Shown one piece after another: positions 23,501 through 35,800 of a DNA stretch of 64,000 nt. Origin of the DNA: Scolanthus callimorphus (Eukaryota; Cnidaria; Anthozoa; Actiniaria; Edwardsiidae); contig CM066914.1 of assembly GCA_033964015.1 (NCBI GenBank), positions 17,377,637 through 17,441,636 on the forward strand. The letters run 5' to 3'. The first letter of the stretch is position 1. Each line of letters starts with the position of its first letter. The notes beneath the pieces were generated by a model. It did not search any database and was not told where the DNA came from. It was given only the letters and a program-made list of their open reading frames with translations. The translations under genes were made by a program, and so were the position numbers.

Positions 23501-25160
23501 AATTCTGAGACTTCACAAAAAGCTTTACATTTTTGTCCGTTTAGCCGCATTGTACCACACAAATGAAAGAAAAGTTCCTAAAAGTACAAACCCTTTGCAA
23601 AATATCAGGGTTTCTGATGCCGTGTATATTACCAAACAAAAACAAAGCAATGCATTAAGGGGCGGGTGTGCGGGCGGGTGTGTCTTTCAATATATTATTC
23701 GCACTGACATGGCAAATAAAGACAATTCATGATATACTTAGATAATATTGGTTATGGTTGAGATAGTGTTAATCATAATATATTAATAGCACGTTAGCAA
23801 TAGTAGTTTTACGAGGAGGATGAAGAAACCTTTGTGATGTCTCTTTATTTGGAGTACTTCTCTCGTGATACATTGTACAGGAGGGATGGGTAGGGGAGGA
23901 AGGATTCCGCCCGCCTTAAAATATAACGAGGTAGAAAGGCTGATACTACGCAAAAAATCTTAACAGGACAGTGGCAAACTGAAACTGAAAGTACATAAGC
24001 AACCGTACATAAGCAACCTTTTTTAAAATATAAGGGTTAATTGTCTGAAAAAGACAGTTACAGATTGCAAACTGGGCGAAGTCCTCAAGGCGCGCCATGT
24101 TACATAAAACGAGGCAATTTTTATTGTGAGCGTGAAACATCCCGCGGCAACTTGCAATTTCTTTTATTTCGTCATCGTTGCGTTGTACGTTGCAAGAAAA
24201 AATGATCTTATTTATACCCTAAGGGATAATCAACGCCGCATATTTTTAGGGGAAGATCCCCGGGACATTGTAGCTGCTTATTGTAGTTGTAAGAGTTTAA
24301 GACTGCCTAGTGGCATGGCCATTGATGGTAACATCTTCGGGGACTTGAGCGGTTTTCTTCACCAAAAGACGTCGAACGTCTCTCTGAAAACAGCCCTTGG
24401 GCGCCAGCACTTTTAAGTAAAAAGGTTCTCTCTAGAGCAAATCGGTTGCTGTTATCTGAAAGGAAGTATACGTCGGGACATCACTTGGGCTCAGGAAAGA
24501 TTTGTAAACAATAACATATTACTACTTCAAATGACTTTGAAGACCTTCTTATTTAGGAGGCACATTTCTTGGCTTAATATATATAGACTCTAAATACTGA
24601 TAGAACAAAATAATATTAGTTATTGTAAAACGCGAGTGGGCTTTGTGGAATTCGCGCTATATGAATAATTATATTATTATTATTATTAAATAAATAACGC
24701 ACAGAGTACTAAAGTATGTATGAAAAGTAAAAATGTAACAGTATTTAATGTACACAAGGTCCGACATCCTATTTTCGAGAGGTGCTGTTGGCGACTGAAT
24801 AAAAACTTCTAGTCGTCAAATAGTGAAGTTTGGTCGCCATCATAGAAATGAATTGAAAGCCGAGCGCCATCTTTTTCGTCTGAATTAATGCTGTTGACAG
24901 TAATTTTAAGAAGGGCATTTTTTTAAAAAACCTACAGACTGGAAAGGTAAGTCACCATCTGGCCTTAATCTAGTCGCCGTTGGTGACATATGGTCGCAAT
25001 GTCGGGCCTTGGTATGCGCTGTATATACACTAAGTAGACATTAAATCAATTATCAATTAGGCTGTTATTAGCATATCAAGTAGATACTACATTCGTATTC
25101 CAAAGATTTGCTCTCTCTTAATAATTAAGTGCATAACGGTTATGTATTATTGTACAATTA

Positions 25161-25456
25161 AGCCCTGTCCACACTAACGCATTTTAGGGAGCGTGTTAGT
25201 GTGGACGGGAGATTTAGCTTCAAATAAGTGATCAGTTTTTATTTGATGTTGGCTTGAGCAAGGACAGTCTCGAATTAATGGTACAGTTGACGTTATCGTT
25301 TTCATTTTTATCCGGATTCGACTGTCCACACTGAGAGCGTTTTCAACTTATACGGATTTGTTGAAAACGATCAGCGTGTTAGTGTGGACGGAAGGCCTAA
25401 ACGCATCAAAAAGTATACGGATTCAAACGAAAACGCGTTAGTGTGGACGGGGTCTT
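25161..25456. mobile_element. MITE with CCCTGTCCACACTAACGC ends
   Basis: Repeated GTGTTAGTGTGGACGG motifs at both ends and internally, inverted with respect to CCGTCCACACTAACAC. Non-coding, about 295 bp. Confidence 0.65.
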
Positions 25457-26140
25457 ATAGTAGAACGCTAAATTTTTGTGCATTTCCATTGGTCGAGATT
25501 GATCACGTGACATGACTATCAGCCAATGTTGCCTATTTCGCTCATGTAGCGTTGTACAATCAAAACAATAGGGCTCTTCTGTCTCAGGGACTATGTGGGA
25601 CAGTTTACTATCGGACATTTAATGTTCAAACTTCATATAATTAAACTTACGTTTAAGTTTACTCGAGCAAACTATCCAACGATAGTTTCTTCGGTGGAAT
25701 GAGCCCTATTGCCTTATTAGGACCATGCTTCTATTGTTTTTGTGGCGTCTTTAGAAGGAAAACATAGTTATGAGTGTTCATATAGTTATGAGTGATCATA
25801 TGTGATCATATGAGTGATCATATGACTGTTTGCGGTGTTTCTCTCACAACGGGTCTAATCATTCTCGCTTCCAGAAAGAGAATAGACTTATTCTTTCACT
25901 CGGTTGCCGATCACCCCACGGCATCAATGAATTTTTTCTCTTATATCTAGTTTTCTACATCTCATCATATTTCCTCTTTCCTTACTTTCATCACTAGTTT
26001 GCGATTTCAATGGCCCATGGCATCCTTTGTTATTCTTAACCATTATCACCTTTAGTCATTCCGAATGTTTATCTGTTGCCTAGCAACGGCTCTACATTTA
26101 CTTTATATACAGCCCCACTCCCTCAGTTTTCTCTCTTTGC

Positions 26141-26171
26141 TCCGACGAAGGGCTAACGCTCGAAACGTCAG
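26141..26171 (+). ncRNA. Hammerhead-like motif
   Basis: TCCGACGAAGGGCTAACGCT, then CGAAACGTCAG. It has a CYGANGA-like box, a 4-bp stem II (GGGC with GCTC, loop TAAC) and the GAAAC-GTC half of a hammerhead core. The box is CCGACGA rather than CUGANGA, so classical activity is doubtful. Such motifs mark Penelope-like retroelements in animals. Confidence 0.3.
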
Positions 26172-27000
26172 CAAAACACCATTTTTCCACGGCGTTTAAC
26201 ATAAATCTCAACCTTTGGTTGTTGTTGTTCATAGTTATGAGTGGTCCTTCGTGCCGGATTTGAGGCTACAAAATTACGCGCCTACAAAGTCATGTGCAGA
26301 CACTAATAATAAAGTTATAACGGCAACACAATGAATTAAACGAGTACGGTTCAGCATAATGTTACCCTCTACTTAATGTTACATCTACCTGTTTTGATAG
26401 TAATGTTTGAAAAATCGCCTTACCCTAACTTTCCCTCTCAAGTTGCTGTCAACTTTTTATATTTCTCCCATCACAAATTCCAAGACATTGGTGTTTAGAT
26501 CTCCCTCTGTCGGAGAATCCACTTATTTCGACAGTATCACGGCTTTTGTTATAAGGAATAAAATGTTTGGTGTTGCTTTTTTGAGGTAATTAGCTGGGGA
26601 GTGGTGCGGTTAATGAGTCAAATAACGGCGCATTTACATCCTCGTCAACAGAAAACACGAGAAACAACTACAAATTTGAACTCTTCATTAGCACAGCATC
26701 GTACAAAGGCTTCCGTCAATTATCTTATCTGTCCTGGTCAGTGGCGCACCACTTTGGAGGAAGAACATACTCTCATACTCACCGTAAAATGGATTAATTT
26801 TCATTTAACATTAACAATTACAACATATTGTCTAAAAAGTTTTCGGAACGTAAACGTATGTTACGAAGAAGACAGCGTGCCAGAGCATCTCTGAATGAGT
26901 GAAAAGTTGTTCGACGAACAGGAGAACAAGGAAACGGTTTTATCTTAAAGTATCTTTTGTTTCCCTCGTGAAAAGATAAATGGAGTCAGAAATGTCACAA

Positions 27001-27237
27001 TAGCTGCATTCACACTAGAGACGGAAAACTCGTCTGAGACGAGTTTCTCGTCAGAAAAAGTTTCTGTCTTATGTCAATTCTACTCAGAAACACTTGCTTG
27101 TTATCTGTCTAAACTTTCTTCTTCAAAACAATTGTTTTCGCGTGATCACGGAAAGAACAGGGAACCATAGTCAAGGCGAGAAACTCGTCTCAGACTCGTC
27201 TCAGACGAGTTTTCCGTCTCTAGTGTGAATACAGCTA
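27001..27237. mobile_element. MITE family C (TTCACACTAGAGACGG ends)
   Basis: Ends TAGCTGCATTCACACTAGAG and CTCTAGTGTGAATACAGCTA, internal GACGAGTTTCTCGTC and a shared core with ATCTGTCTAAACTTTCTTC. The same family forms the cluster at 15840-16310. Confidence 0.75.
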
Positions 27238-30200
27238 ATGATGCATTTTCACGTAATCAAGAAAGTAAAGCAAAGAAAATAGTTTCCCGTGATCTAAAAG
27301 TATGTTATATTCGTGCCATAGACTTCTATCTCTTGCATTTTCATTATTTTATCAATTATGCTGCAAGTTTTAAGTTGAACTACTCTTATATGAGACTGTC
27401 ATTTGCCACAAAAAAATGAAATTCCAACACAAACATTTTCAGTATATAATGGCCTAAGACCTTAAAGATATAAGTACATCCTCTATTCTAATATAGACTG
27501 TAACCATATTTGAGTGACCTTTGTTAAGAAAAGATTCACTAAATAAAATCGGAAAGTACACAAATTACCGCTTTTGAGGTTAGGTAGAGGTTTTCCTGGG
27601 AAAATTCTTCCTTTATATCAAGGAGCCGCCATTGCGTGTCCTTTATCTACTCATAGACGAAGGTCGTGTGTCACTTGTACAACCCCAAGTTGATATGGCA
27701 ATTTCTCATCAAAATTATCAGTTTGCGAACTCTTCGAAACAGCTAGAACAAAAACCACATGCGACGAGAAACAACGGCGGGATTAAGTTGGTTTGTTGGT
27801 TTTACAGAGATGACCTACTGAGAGCGGAATAGTGGAAGCAAGTTGAATGTTTAATATTTTTCCACATTTTCCTTTTGCGATTTTTTTTCTTTCGATTATA
27901 ATTCGGAATAGTATTTGCAGAAATAATATGTTCTTTCTGTTATCAGTATTAATTAGAAGAATATCATGAATTACAGACGAATCTCTCGACATTGGTCACC
28001 CAATCTTTCTGTTATGTAATTATGTAATGTAAATGATTTCTTCCCTGCAGCATCCATGGATCCCGATTTTCAGTTTTCTTCAAACAATCTCTTTGTTTTA
28101 GTACTTACAATGAATTAACAAACAGCAGTTCTTGAGATCGTATATAGGATAATTATATTCACCCAAGGTCTCACGAAGTTTCAACAATTAATATTTCGAT
28201 GTTTCATGTTTTCATTTTCAGAGGTGTGAGAGATTTTAGTAACATAATTTATCATGATATAATTTCGCGCTATTTCTATAACCTAAAACTGCATATCGTT
28301 TCAACTGCTGTGATCAAGAAGTCAACTTTGCGAATCCATCATTCGACGAGGACGCCGTTCTAGAATGTTTAATCCAGGGAGCCCGTTATCATTTCGAATA
28401 TCTAATGCAGCTCCCTTCTCTAAATGTCCCCTGGTTCTGTCCCCAATAACAACAAATGAGGCACTTGACAATAATGGTGGTAAAGATTAAACAAACACTT
28501 ACGAACTCCGCGAGTTTGCGAGTCGTTGTTATTCGCCACATTGTAGAACCAGCGAGTAATTGTAGAAGTCTAACCTCTCTTCATGGGATTCGATCGTCTT
28601 CTCTATGGTTATTTTGGGTGCAATACAGTGGTAACCAGCGGCATATTATTCATTCCACAAGAGATGACAAAACTGAAGCATAAATTGGAAATGAGAACCA
28701 GGAGTCAGGGATTGCTGAGTGGGGGTCTGGAGAGCTAATGAACTTTCCCTCAAGACTGGTTGGATGGAAAATCAAATTAGGCACACTTAACTGATTGGCT
28801 ATGTAAATTATTGATTCTTTTAATGTTTCAGTCTGCGGAGGATTCTTGAATGAATATAAAACAGAAACCAAGACTACTGAATATGTTTTAACAGCATTCG
28901 CTGAGAAAAATTTGAAATCGACTCTACAAGTCGATATAACATATACTCAGTAAATCAACGGTGCACCTACGTGCTTTAATGGTTTCAGAGCTTCACCTAG
29001 AAAGCTCTTGAAAATTTTATCTCTTTCTCGCCACACGACATTTCCCTTTCATCTAAAATATTATACGCAATGATGAAATGAAAAAATTCCGACAATATTT
29101 ACAATATCGACCACCGGTTTCACTGCCAATTTAATATACTTGAGAGAAAATGTTTATTGTTTTAGTGGTAAAATAGGTTTTTTTTGACAAAAAACATAAG
29201 CTTTTTCATTTTACTCATTTGTTCTTTATAAAATGACATTACTAGTCGAATAAAATGAATTTGTGAAGGCTTAATTTTTGCATCGTAAAGCAATATTGCT
29301 TGCCAACTTTTTTCTTCTACTAAAATGACAATGTTTAATCAATGCTATAAGCATAACCTTAACTATTCTGTTTTCATTCAAATCCATCCAAATGTTTCTT
29401 TCGGACACAAGAATCGATCCAACTCGGATCCAGTGATGAGCAGGAAATCGCTGTTTGTTTTCATTCAAATGCAACAAAAATGTGCCTAATGTTTGAGTCA
29501 CAAAAGGCGAATCTCAAATCAGGGATTGATACCCAGAATGCAGCAGTGCTGACGTGAAATTCGAGATGGTGGCAGCTGGGGTTGAAATGACAAATAAGGT
29601 TTGCCCAACACCCACAACTGTCACACAGGAAAGCATTGTTTGGGGAAGATCAATTTTGCAAGTAATTTGTGTACGTTTCGGTGCTGTGGCGGTAGGCAAC
29701 TTCGGCAAATCAATAAACTTGATCGAGGAAAATGTCAAACACTTTCGAGTAGTCTGCGACTATACATTACCATAGGAATCAGGTTTTTTAATCAGTACGT
29801 GAAACGAGAAACAAAAAAATAGAAAGGAATTATTCGACCATTCCGGTCTTTATCAACACAATTAGAATACCGAACTCTGTCAAACTCTTGCAGGTGTTAG
29901 TTCAGTTTTAGTCGCTTGAATTCGTAATTCAAATCGCTATAGCATCATACCTTGCGATCCAAGGTACTCACGCCGTTTTAACAATAAAGACGTCAAAAAT
30001 CGAAAGATCAAAGTCTACTTCGGCCAAAACATCAAACGCTTGACAGTACGCGCGTTCTTTTGCCCTTTGATGTCTTTTAGCGGTCTTTCGAACGACAAAC
30101 TTTCATCATGAATTGTAAGTCAAATCCAAAGAAACGCAGCGCCATAAATATTTTGTTGTCTGATAGATTTATCTGAAATATACTATTCGACGAAATTTAT

Positions 30201-31802
30201 TGAACATTTTATACATAAATGGCAAAAATTGTAAAAAATCTATCATTGGTAGTCTCCTGTTGTTACTAGGAGATTAAACTGCAGTTGCATTTTTGTAGAG
30301 CTCGCACCTTTCTATAACCGACGGTACAAGATGTGGTTTGACAGATAAATCCGAGAGGTGCCTATTTCACAATTCCCAAAGGTTTATTTTCCCAAACATT
30401 ACCGAGGAAACCGATCACTCCAGCTACACTACCAGTTTGTCAAAAACTATAAAAGTGCTTCTTGGTTTCTGTTTATATTTAATGAGACGACGAACCAGAG
30501 TAGAAATCCTCGCTGAAACATTGTTTTGCGTGAGTAATTTTCTTTCCGATACAGTACTCCGGGTCAATATGTCTATACGGTGGGGTCCATGGTTATCTAC
30601 GATGGGTAAAAATTACTAGAGTTCATGATATAGTCATGAATATAATACACATCTAAACTAAATACCTCCATTCGAAGACCATCAACCATTGTATATAGAT
30701 CCAAATACCAATAAAACAATTTCTCTTTCGTGGATCTCTGGGTCTCATTCCATGTGCACCGCAGATTGCAGAAAATTCTTCAATTTTAAAGTGGATGTGT
30801 AATTCAATTTCTCGGCCGCAGAGAGGAAAAATATATAGTCGCAAGATTCGGAGCTACACTGAAAATAATTGAATCACAAAGAAGGCAATTTAACCCGCGC
30901 CTCTGGAAGGCAGCTGAGTGGAGGAGATTAGAATAATATGAAGTTGGAGACAGTGAATTCGCACATCACGTTAGGGCTCAGTATACAGGGTTTAGAAACA
31001 GATCCAAACGTTTAACGCAATTCAAAACGAACTTCCCCGTTATGGCTTGATAAACTTGGTGTATTTGGCGTCTGATTTGGAAATATTAACAAGGCGCGTC
31101 TTGAGCCAGGGTAAAAGTTAGAGGTCAGCGGTTTATAAAACGGAGATAGCGGAAGTTTTCTCGACTGTAGAAACATAAAAAGGAAGGCAGCGGTAATATT
31201 AGCTTTCGGTGTAAGGCAATAGCAATTAACTAGATAAATATTCCGTCTCAGACCCGTCCCCATAAAAACGTTCCTCAGCTCACTTGTTATTCGCGAAATA
31301 ACGTTGAGCATATTAAAGGGCGTTATACCACAAGGCCATTTTAATTGTACTCATTAAATCCTAGACAATATAAACTTTGTTCGATTACGCGCGTATTTGT
31401 CAGGCTAGTTCAAACGTCGCTCCTAATTCCATCCGCTTCCCCTCGATAACAATTCCCATTGTTCGCTTCGTTACAGAGCTATCAGGTTTATGTGGTACGT
31501 ATACTTATTATAATTTTGATGTGCTTCACTTGCTGTGCTTTCAGAGTTGATATCTTGTACTGTGAGAAACATAGCTTATCTGCTTTCACTATTATTTGGA
31601 TCACATGTCAACCATATGCCGGGAGTCTCGGTGTTTTTGTGTTACTAAAGAGCCCGGCTCGCCCTACCCATAATGCATTGATTTGTTTTGTTTTACTTTA
31701 ACTTAATGCAAAAAGGAATTTTAATTAATCAATTTTAACGATTTTGTTGGTTTTCTGTGTATATCTATATAATAAAACGAAAATTACACGATGGATTGAA
31801 GA

Positions 31803-32289
31803 TACAGTAAAAACCCGCATAAAAGAACAGGTGTTTTGGGGATTCAGGCTGATTTTGTTCTTGTACATTGGGTGTTTTCTGCAAAATCACCTGAAAATGT
31901 TCTTAACGTGTTCTTAAAATTGGTCAAAATACTGCATACACTAAGAGCAGTCAAATACAGATTGAATGTAATTGGTAATTGGCAGAAGGTAACAGTATGT
32001 AGTACCAACAATTAGTCAAGTCCAAAAACAATTGCTTATTGTACCCTGGAAATCCACATAGAGTACCTGCTGTAAAACTCTGTGTGCAATGGTCTAGCAC
32101 ATTATATTGATCTTGGTACTGTACCACTGTAGGTTCCTGTACTCGAATCTAACTGGCAGACATTTTTGTATACAAGAACAATTTTCATGTTTTCAGGCTG
32201 CACTTGTTCTTATGTATAAGGTACCTTTTTGACAAATTCAGCCTGAGTGTTCTTAATCCACTTGTTCTTTTATGCGGGTTTTTACTGTA
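31803..32289. mobile_element. Tc1/mariner-type MITE, about 485 bp
   Basis: Perfect inverted ends ACAGTAAAAACCCGCATAAA and TTTATGCGGGTTTTTACTGT, with TA at each border. No transposase ORF. A TA target and ACAGT-type ends suit Tc1/mariner. Confidence 0.75.
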
Positions 32290-32494
32290 TTAACTTTATC
32301 TTCTCATGTAAAGACAATACTTTACTGACTCACACGCTGCGCTCGTTCGTGAAATATTGTCTTAAAGGGAATCCCGGCTGTCTAGCCAAGCTCAGAGGAA
32401 ACTTAAGCAACTAAAAAATATTCGACAAAAGTTTATCACTGAAAAGAAACCCAATAGGCCGAACGCGACTCATTTCGCTTTGACGAGATTCTAA

Positions 32495-32565
32495 TTTGAA
32501 TTTCGTGGGCGCCGCCATATTGGAAATGTGACGTCACTCTTGCGCTATAAATTATGCATTTGTTA
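32495..32565 (+). promoter_or_regulatory. Promoter-like cluster (YY1-like, CRE, TATA)
   Basis: GCCGCCATATTGG, then TGTGACGTCAC (a full CRE), then GCGCTATAAATTATGC occur within 60 bp. The spacing resembles a compact promoter reading right, but no ORF follows and it may belong to a mobile element. Confidence 0.25.
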
Positions 32566-32687
32566 ATGAGGACGGCGTATACAGCTTCATCCTAAATCGA
32601 TTTTCTTCTTTTTACCCTGTCAACATAGAAATTGTTTTCTTGGTGCTGTGTTTTCAAAGCCGTTCAATATCCTCTACGTATTGATAC

Positions 32688-32831
32688 CTGAACAGTTTGA
32701 GTAGCGGCTGTAGCGGTGTCCGCACGTCTTGAAGTAGACTGGACTGGGACTGCTTTCGGACCGGACGGGCCACATCTCGGACGCACCAGCTCCTTGCCTT
32801 CATGACTTCCTTGGTTTTCACTCTGCCGAGT
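32688..32831 (-). CDS. Exon of unidentified gene (Thr/Ser/Gln-rich)
   Basis: This 144-bp, phase-0 exon has acceptor ATAATAGGCAG and donor CAG|GTATCA. It encodes TRQSENQGSHEGKELVRP followed by a Ser/Thr/Ala-rich stretch ending TAATQTVQ. It is probably disordered. Further exons downstream were not found. Confidence 0.45.
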
Positions 32832-35800
32832 CTGCCTATTATGAAAACCTATTAGTTTTAATTATATACCGAGTGTGAAATCCATTGTTGCCAACTGTCC
32901 AATTATTTAAAATTGGATCGCGCGCGCGCTGAAATGGACATTTCGGTATTTTATCATTCTCTATATAATTAATAAATAACAGAACTCCATGCTTGTCCAA
33001 TTAAGAAAATAATTGATTCTCGGAATTTGACTCGGCTTGCGGCCTCGTCCACTTTTAGAGTTCCTCTGAATCATCCAATTTTTTCTTAATTGGACAACAT
33101 GGAGTCCTATTATATATATAATATCATACGCAACAGCAGGGTAATGGTGCTCGAATTTCTATAGCTCGAGTAGATTTTTTACCGCCATTTTTGGCTGGCG
33201 CGCGCGTGCGACACAGGAAGCCCGCAACAAATAAATTGTTGAGCTACGAACTTGAAGATTAACGGAGTCTTCTCGACTCACCATTTTTATCATGAGAAAT
33301 TTCAGGAAGTAAAAAATTTAAAACTTTTTCGTGAGGGTTAATTTCTGGGTCGTATGTACTATTAATTTCGGATGTCTATGCGAGAGACGCTTCTGATTGG
33401 TTGTAATGGAGTTTTCCCGCCTAAATGGACGATTCCACGAGCTATAAGGGCGAATGTAACACAACTACCAGGATCCAACGCGCGCTTATTAGAAAATGGA
33501 TTGTGACTGACATGCAGCGCGCGCAGCATGGAAATAACAACAGGAAGCCTGCACAACAAATATTTATTGCTACGACTGCATGAACATTACGCTGCGGTGA
33601 GTAAGTTTGAGATGAAAGGGTCGTCAAACGTTTTCGTCAAAGCTGACGGATTCTTTCTGGTATAGTTATAAATTTACATTTTGATGGGTGAAGAGGGTGA
33701 AGCACGTCCAGTTACCTGTTTTTCACTTTCTTTAGGTGTCTTTGCCTTCCCGCTTTTCTTGGATTCCAAGTGGCTCTTTTTAAGTATTTGTTTCAAGGCT
33801 TCTGGTAGTAAGGCAGTACCACCCTTCGTCATTGTTTCACCTTTGGACATCTACAAAAGCAAGGACAGAGAAATAATAGTAAGAAAGTTGCTAGTCAATC
33901 CCTACGGCCTGTTTCACTTGATATTTTCTAGAATCGTATGATATCTTTTTTGTGGAAATTGAGGGCAAGAGACATCATACGATTCAAGTATATTCAAGTA
34001 TTCAGTCGGTAGATTCCGCGAAAATAGCACTCAAAACGCTTTTTCGTGCTATTGTCTTAGCGTTATCTAGCTTCCTGAAGCTTTGAATAACCCTATAGTA
34101 TTGCCTACAAAGTTTGGGAACACAATTATGTTGGCAAAATGGCGTGACAATTCAACTCCAAAATCCTTAAATCAAACTAAGTGAAACTCCTCCTAAATCA
34201 ATCACAGAAAGAGCATCTTCCCTGTTCGCCCGTGTAAGGTAATCCAGAATCCGGAATCCAACTTTTTGTTAGCTTTGGAATCCGGATCCGTAGAATGGAA
34301 TCCTGAATCCATATAGCAGGAATCCAGAATCCAAAGGCCTAGAGAATACGGAATCCAAGAATTTATTCAGATAAAGAAATATTGGAATCCGGATTCTTTG
34401 AGAATTATGGAATCCGGAATACATTGGTATGGAATCCGGAATCCAGTAGGTTGGAATCCGGAATCAAAAGGCTGGAATTCGGAATACAAGATCTGCTTGG
34501 ATTACCTTACACGGGGCGACCCTGTAATCAGTGTACTGCACCTGTAACTGGAAAGGCCTAAGGCAAACGCCGTACCGGAGTCGCGCCGTTCCAATACGAA
34601 GTCAGAACAATAGAAATTTCTTGATTTAAAGTATAATGAAGCGGCATTCTTGGAAAAAGGAAAGGTCGACATAAGAAGAGCGGCTGAAGTCCGGCGTTTG
34701 CTGTAAGCCTAAAGCCAACTTTTCACTTTCTTGAAGCCCAGTGTATACTTTGGTCCATTCTGTTTCTTGACATACCCTGTCAGCTTGATTGCTGTGACGT
34801 GATTTGTCATGTTGACCGCTTGATGGAGCGTCTGTAAGTACCGTATCTTGTGTTCGCGGTTTGAGAGGATTCTTGACGGCAGTTTCCTTGGCTTCTTCGC
34901 TTTTCCGCTAGCCGAAATCTACAACAACAAAAGTAGTTCTCGTGACAGGGCTCTGATTGAGTGTGAGTCTTTGCTCTCATCCCATATTTTATCCCCCCCC
35001 CTCAAAAAAAAAATTTATTTATTTTCAAACGTGTTTTGATCACAGGTTTTTATGTTCCGCCAGTGAAACTCTGGCCTTTAGCCTGTTTCGCCTAGTGCAG
35101 TCGACTGGCTTTCTGTCGGGATGAAAACGTAGTCGAATGGCTTTCTCTCGGGATGAAAACCCAGTCGACTGGCTTTCTCTCGGAATGAAAACCAGTCGAC
35201 TGGTTTCTGTCGGGATGAAAAACCAGCGGCGTAGCCAGGAATTTCTGAAGGGGGGGAGGGACATGGGACGAAAATGCTCAAATTTCCTCCAGCAAATACA
35301 GTAAATGTATGGGAAAATTTATGAGAAAGGGGGGGGGGCTCGGGGCCCCCCTGGCTACGCCCCTGAAAACGCAGTCGACTGGCTTTTCTCGGGATGAAAA
35401 CCCAGTCGACTGCACTACAGGATTTGACTGGCGGAAGAGAAACCCCGAAATCCCAAACCCAAAGCAACCGTTTTGAAAACAATGCAGCGCAAAACGACAG
35501 TCTATTTCTGAGAAAGGTTATAAAACATGTTAAAGAAACAACACAAAAGGATTTCTACAGGTAGACATTCCATCATCCTCTGCTCGAACGAATATATTGG
35601 AAGGCAGGAAACCCCTCCTTGCACTGTTGAAACGAAGCACTGTCATAGACATTTCAAGTAATAGATTGTATTGTATCAGTCGATCAGTCAATCTGAATCG
35701 TAATCAAAATGAGCAAGTCTGGACAGTAAATAAAGAATCAGTAAATTAAATGCTTGTCCATATGTATTAGACTGTTATAAGTGTTTACCTTTGAAGTGTG

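Larger units (their letters stand above)
22001..31802. other. Non-coding stretch with scattered MITE fragments
   Basis: Apart from the elements listed separately (25161, 27001, 26141 and a possible first exon at 23500), I see no gene. A (TTA)n tail at 24673-24690 suggests a retroposon end, and 25790-25825 is a small TGATCATATGAG tandem repeat. Open frames are short and lack domains. Confidence 0.55.

Noticed and set aside
35078..35482. Minus-strand open frames with repeated SRLGF/VDW-like text
   Set aside because: They arise from the 31-bp CAGTCGACTGG minisatellite and the element within it.
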